A DNA stretch of 5,841 nt, taken from the NCBI GenBank assembly GCA_002455215.1, contig DKKK01000028.1, forward strand, positions 1 through 5,841, written 5' to 3'. The position numbers and the translations under genes were made by a program. Every line of letters begins with the position of its first letter. Position 1 is the stretch's first letter. This DNA comes from Anaerolineales bacterium UBA6668. GTDB taxonomy: Bacteria > Chloroflexota > Anaerolineae > Anaerolineales > UBA6668. The notes under the pieces are model-generated. The model made no database searches. It had not been told where the DNA came from and saw nothing but the letters and a program-made list of their open reading frames with translations. This document shows positions 4,722 to 5,841 of this stretch, one piece after another.

Positions 4722-5660
4722 ATGAGTACAACACAAAATTTTTCAAATGTGGACACAACTTACGCCGAAGACACCTATACCCCAGAAAATTTGTTGACTC
4801 ACGAAGAAGAAATTGCTTTTGCATCCGAGATTGTGTTCGGTCGAATCGCAACGCAAACCCTAAAATCTGCTGTTACAATGTCGTTGGTGGAACGAGAAGA
4901 ACTGGAGCAGTTGATGGTGCGGGGGGTAAATGCACGTGACCAATTGATAATGCGTAATCAAGGTTTGGTCGGAAAAATTGCTCGGCGTTATTTTGATACT
5001 GGTTTGGATTTTGAAGATTTAATGCAAGAAGGGCAAATTGGACTCATCAAAGCCGCTAATCGTTATGACCCCGAAATGGGCACGCGTTTTAGCACTTACG
5101 CCGTCTGGTGGATTCGTCAAACCATTGGACGGGCAATTTCCAACACCGGCAGAATGGTACGCCTACCCGTTAATTTGGGGCAACGCGTTTCACAACTGCG
5201 CCGCGCTAGCGCCGAACTCCAACAAATATTAGGACGCACAGCAACCGATGAAGAAATCGCCCATTATCTGGATTGGTCTTTGGACAAAGTGCAATCAACC
5301 CATGAATCTGTAGTGCCGGTTTCGCGCTTAGAACAGTTAGTCTCCAATAGTGAAGGGAACGACACCGAATTACAAGAGCTAATTTCGGATGAAAATGTCA
5401 TCAGCCCGGCAGAGCAAATCGAGCATCAGCAGATGATACACGAAATTCACAAGGCAATAGAGCAATTGGGAGATTGGGAAGCAAAGGTTTTGCGCCTGCG
5501 CTATGGTTTTGTAGATGGTCAGCCACGTGCATTGAGTGAATTGGCTCGGGAATTTGGCATGTCACGTGAAGGAATGCGGCAAGTGGCAAACCGTGCAATG
5601 GAACAAATTCGCCGTTCCGAAATCGGAGCTAGTTTGAGACAATATGTCCTGTACCGTTAG
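4722..5660 (+). CDS. Sigma-70 family RNA polymerase sigma factor (SigA/RpoD-like, group 2 type)
   Basis: The protein has 312 residues and would direct RNA polymerase core to promoters. There is no region 1.1, and region 1.2 is reduced: only NLLTHEEEIAFASEI (23-37) aligns, without the usual DPVRMYLxEIG. Region 2 is complete: LIMRNQGLVGKIARRY (75-90), GLDFEDLMQEGQIGLIKA (94-111) for core binding, and RFSTYAVWWIRQTIGRAI (122-139) for -10 recognition and melting. Region 3 is about 145-220, and region 4 has LRLRYGFVDGQPRALSELA (257-275) and the helix-turn-helix FGMSREGMRQVANRA (278-292). Compared with E. coli RpoD, Q437 is kept (Q133), while T440 is Gly136, H455 is Asn151 and E458 is Gln154. R584, E585, R588 and Q589 are kept (282, 283, 286, 287). 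It is therefore probably an accessory paralogue and not the principal factor. The ATG at 4722 follows AGGAG by 11 bases, slightly far. A sigma-70-type promoter precedes it. Confidence 0.92.
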   Translation: MSTTQNFSNVDTTYAEDTYTPENLLTHEEEIAFASEIVFGRIATQTLKSAVTMSLVEREELEQLMVRGVNARDQLIMRNQGLVGKIARRYFDTGLDFEDLMQEGQIGLIKAANRYDPEMGTRFSTYAVWWIRQTIGRAISNTGRMVRLPVNLGQRVSQLRRASAELQQILGRTATDEEIAHYLDWSLDKVQSTHESVVPVSRLEQLVSNSEGNDTELQELISDENVISPAEQIEHQQMIHEIHKAIEQLGDWEAKVLRLRYGFVDGQPRALSELAREFGMSREGMRQVANRAMEQIRRSEIGASLRQYVLYR

Positions 5661-5841
5661 CCGATGCCAGGGCTACTGCATGAAGGATTTGGTGACGAAA
5701 CAGTACATAAAGGCTACTCGTTGGGCTGATTTTTGCATCAATCTGCGCTAATAATGTGGTTTTGTAGAGCCGCAATGCATTGCGGCTCATGGGTTTCGAT
5801 AAACAGAGATCCCGGGTTTTTAATATTTGTGATTTCTGTCC
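5661..5841. other. Region after the sigma gene, no gene seen
   Basis: No credible open frame is visible to the window's end. The only clear structure is the palindrome at 5767-5788. Positions 5715-5719 carry a short T run without a good stem before it. Confidence 0.55.
5767..5788. repeat. Perfect 22-bp palindrome downstream of the sigma gene
   Basis: GAGCCGCAATG (5767-5777) is followed at once by its exact complement CATTGCGGCTC (5778-5788). It is GC-rich, about 105 bases after the sigma stop codon. As RNA it would form a stem of about nine pairs with a four-base loop. Only GGGTTTCG follows on plus and TACAAAACC on minus, so it is a poor intrinsic terminator. It may be a processing or stabilising hairpin, a protein-binding site, or a repeat unit. 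Confidence 0.6.

Noticed and set aside
4715..4939. Open frame overlapping the start of the sigma gene in another frame
   Set aside because: The sigma frame is strongly supported by conserved regions; this one is out of frame and family-less.

Overview
The window carries five protein-coding genes separated by unusually repeat-rich intergenic DNA. No RNA gene, CRISPR array, transposase or replication origin is visible. The best guess for the host is a member of the Chloroflexota. The evidence is a secreted protein with an Ala/Thr/Pro linker of the TATPVP type, common in surface proteins of that phylum, together with a SigA-like extra sigma factor and moderate GC. This is inference from style, not a phylogenetic result.

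Layout. Positions 1-356 hold no convincing gene but a cluster of related short inverted repeats. At 357-1388 (minus) lies a luciferase-like flavin-dependent oxidoreductase with a TTG start. At 1530-1904 (minus) lies a small DoxX-type membrane protein. Diverging from it, at 2035-2616 (plus), is a TetR/AcrR-type repressor; the 130 bp between the two start codons contain a perfect 10-bp inverted repeat, probably the operator. The simplest reading is a TetR-controlled unit: repressor, membrane protein and possibly the oxidoreductase downstream, as in small redox or xenobiotic-response loci. Positions 2617-2906 hold dispersed repeats and a clean rho-independent terminator serving the next gene. At 2907-4319 (minus) is a secreted protein built of two copies of a two-domain unit joined by the TP-rich linker. 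A 402-bp divergent intergenic region follows, with a repeat element, two strong hairpins and a textbook SigA-type promoter. At 4722-5660 (plus) is a sigma-70 family factor with conserved regions 2, 3 and 4 but a reduced N-terminus and changed residues at several promoter-contact positions. A perfect 22-bp palindrome lies beyond it.

The most unusual signal is not a gene. A short sequence motif recurs at least eleven times in both orientations, only between genes. Its core is YCCGTGTCGAATATAG, usually preceded by GCAATTTCYA. It often occurs as two facing arms around a small central hairpin, giving elements of about 43 to 95 bp. This looks like a REP- or MITE-like family that I do not recognise. 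Two further dispersed-repeat types (around 113-140 and 2716-2748) lie among these elements. The genes themselves look ordinary for their families, except for the sigma factor's altered contact residues and the duplicated architecture of the secreted protein.
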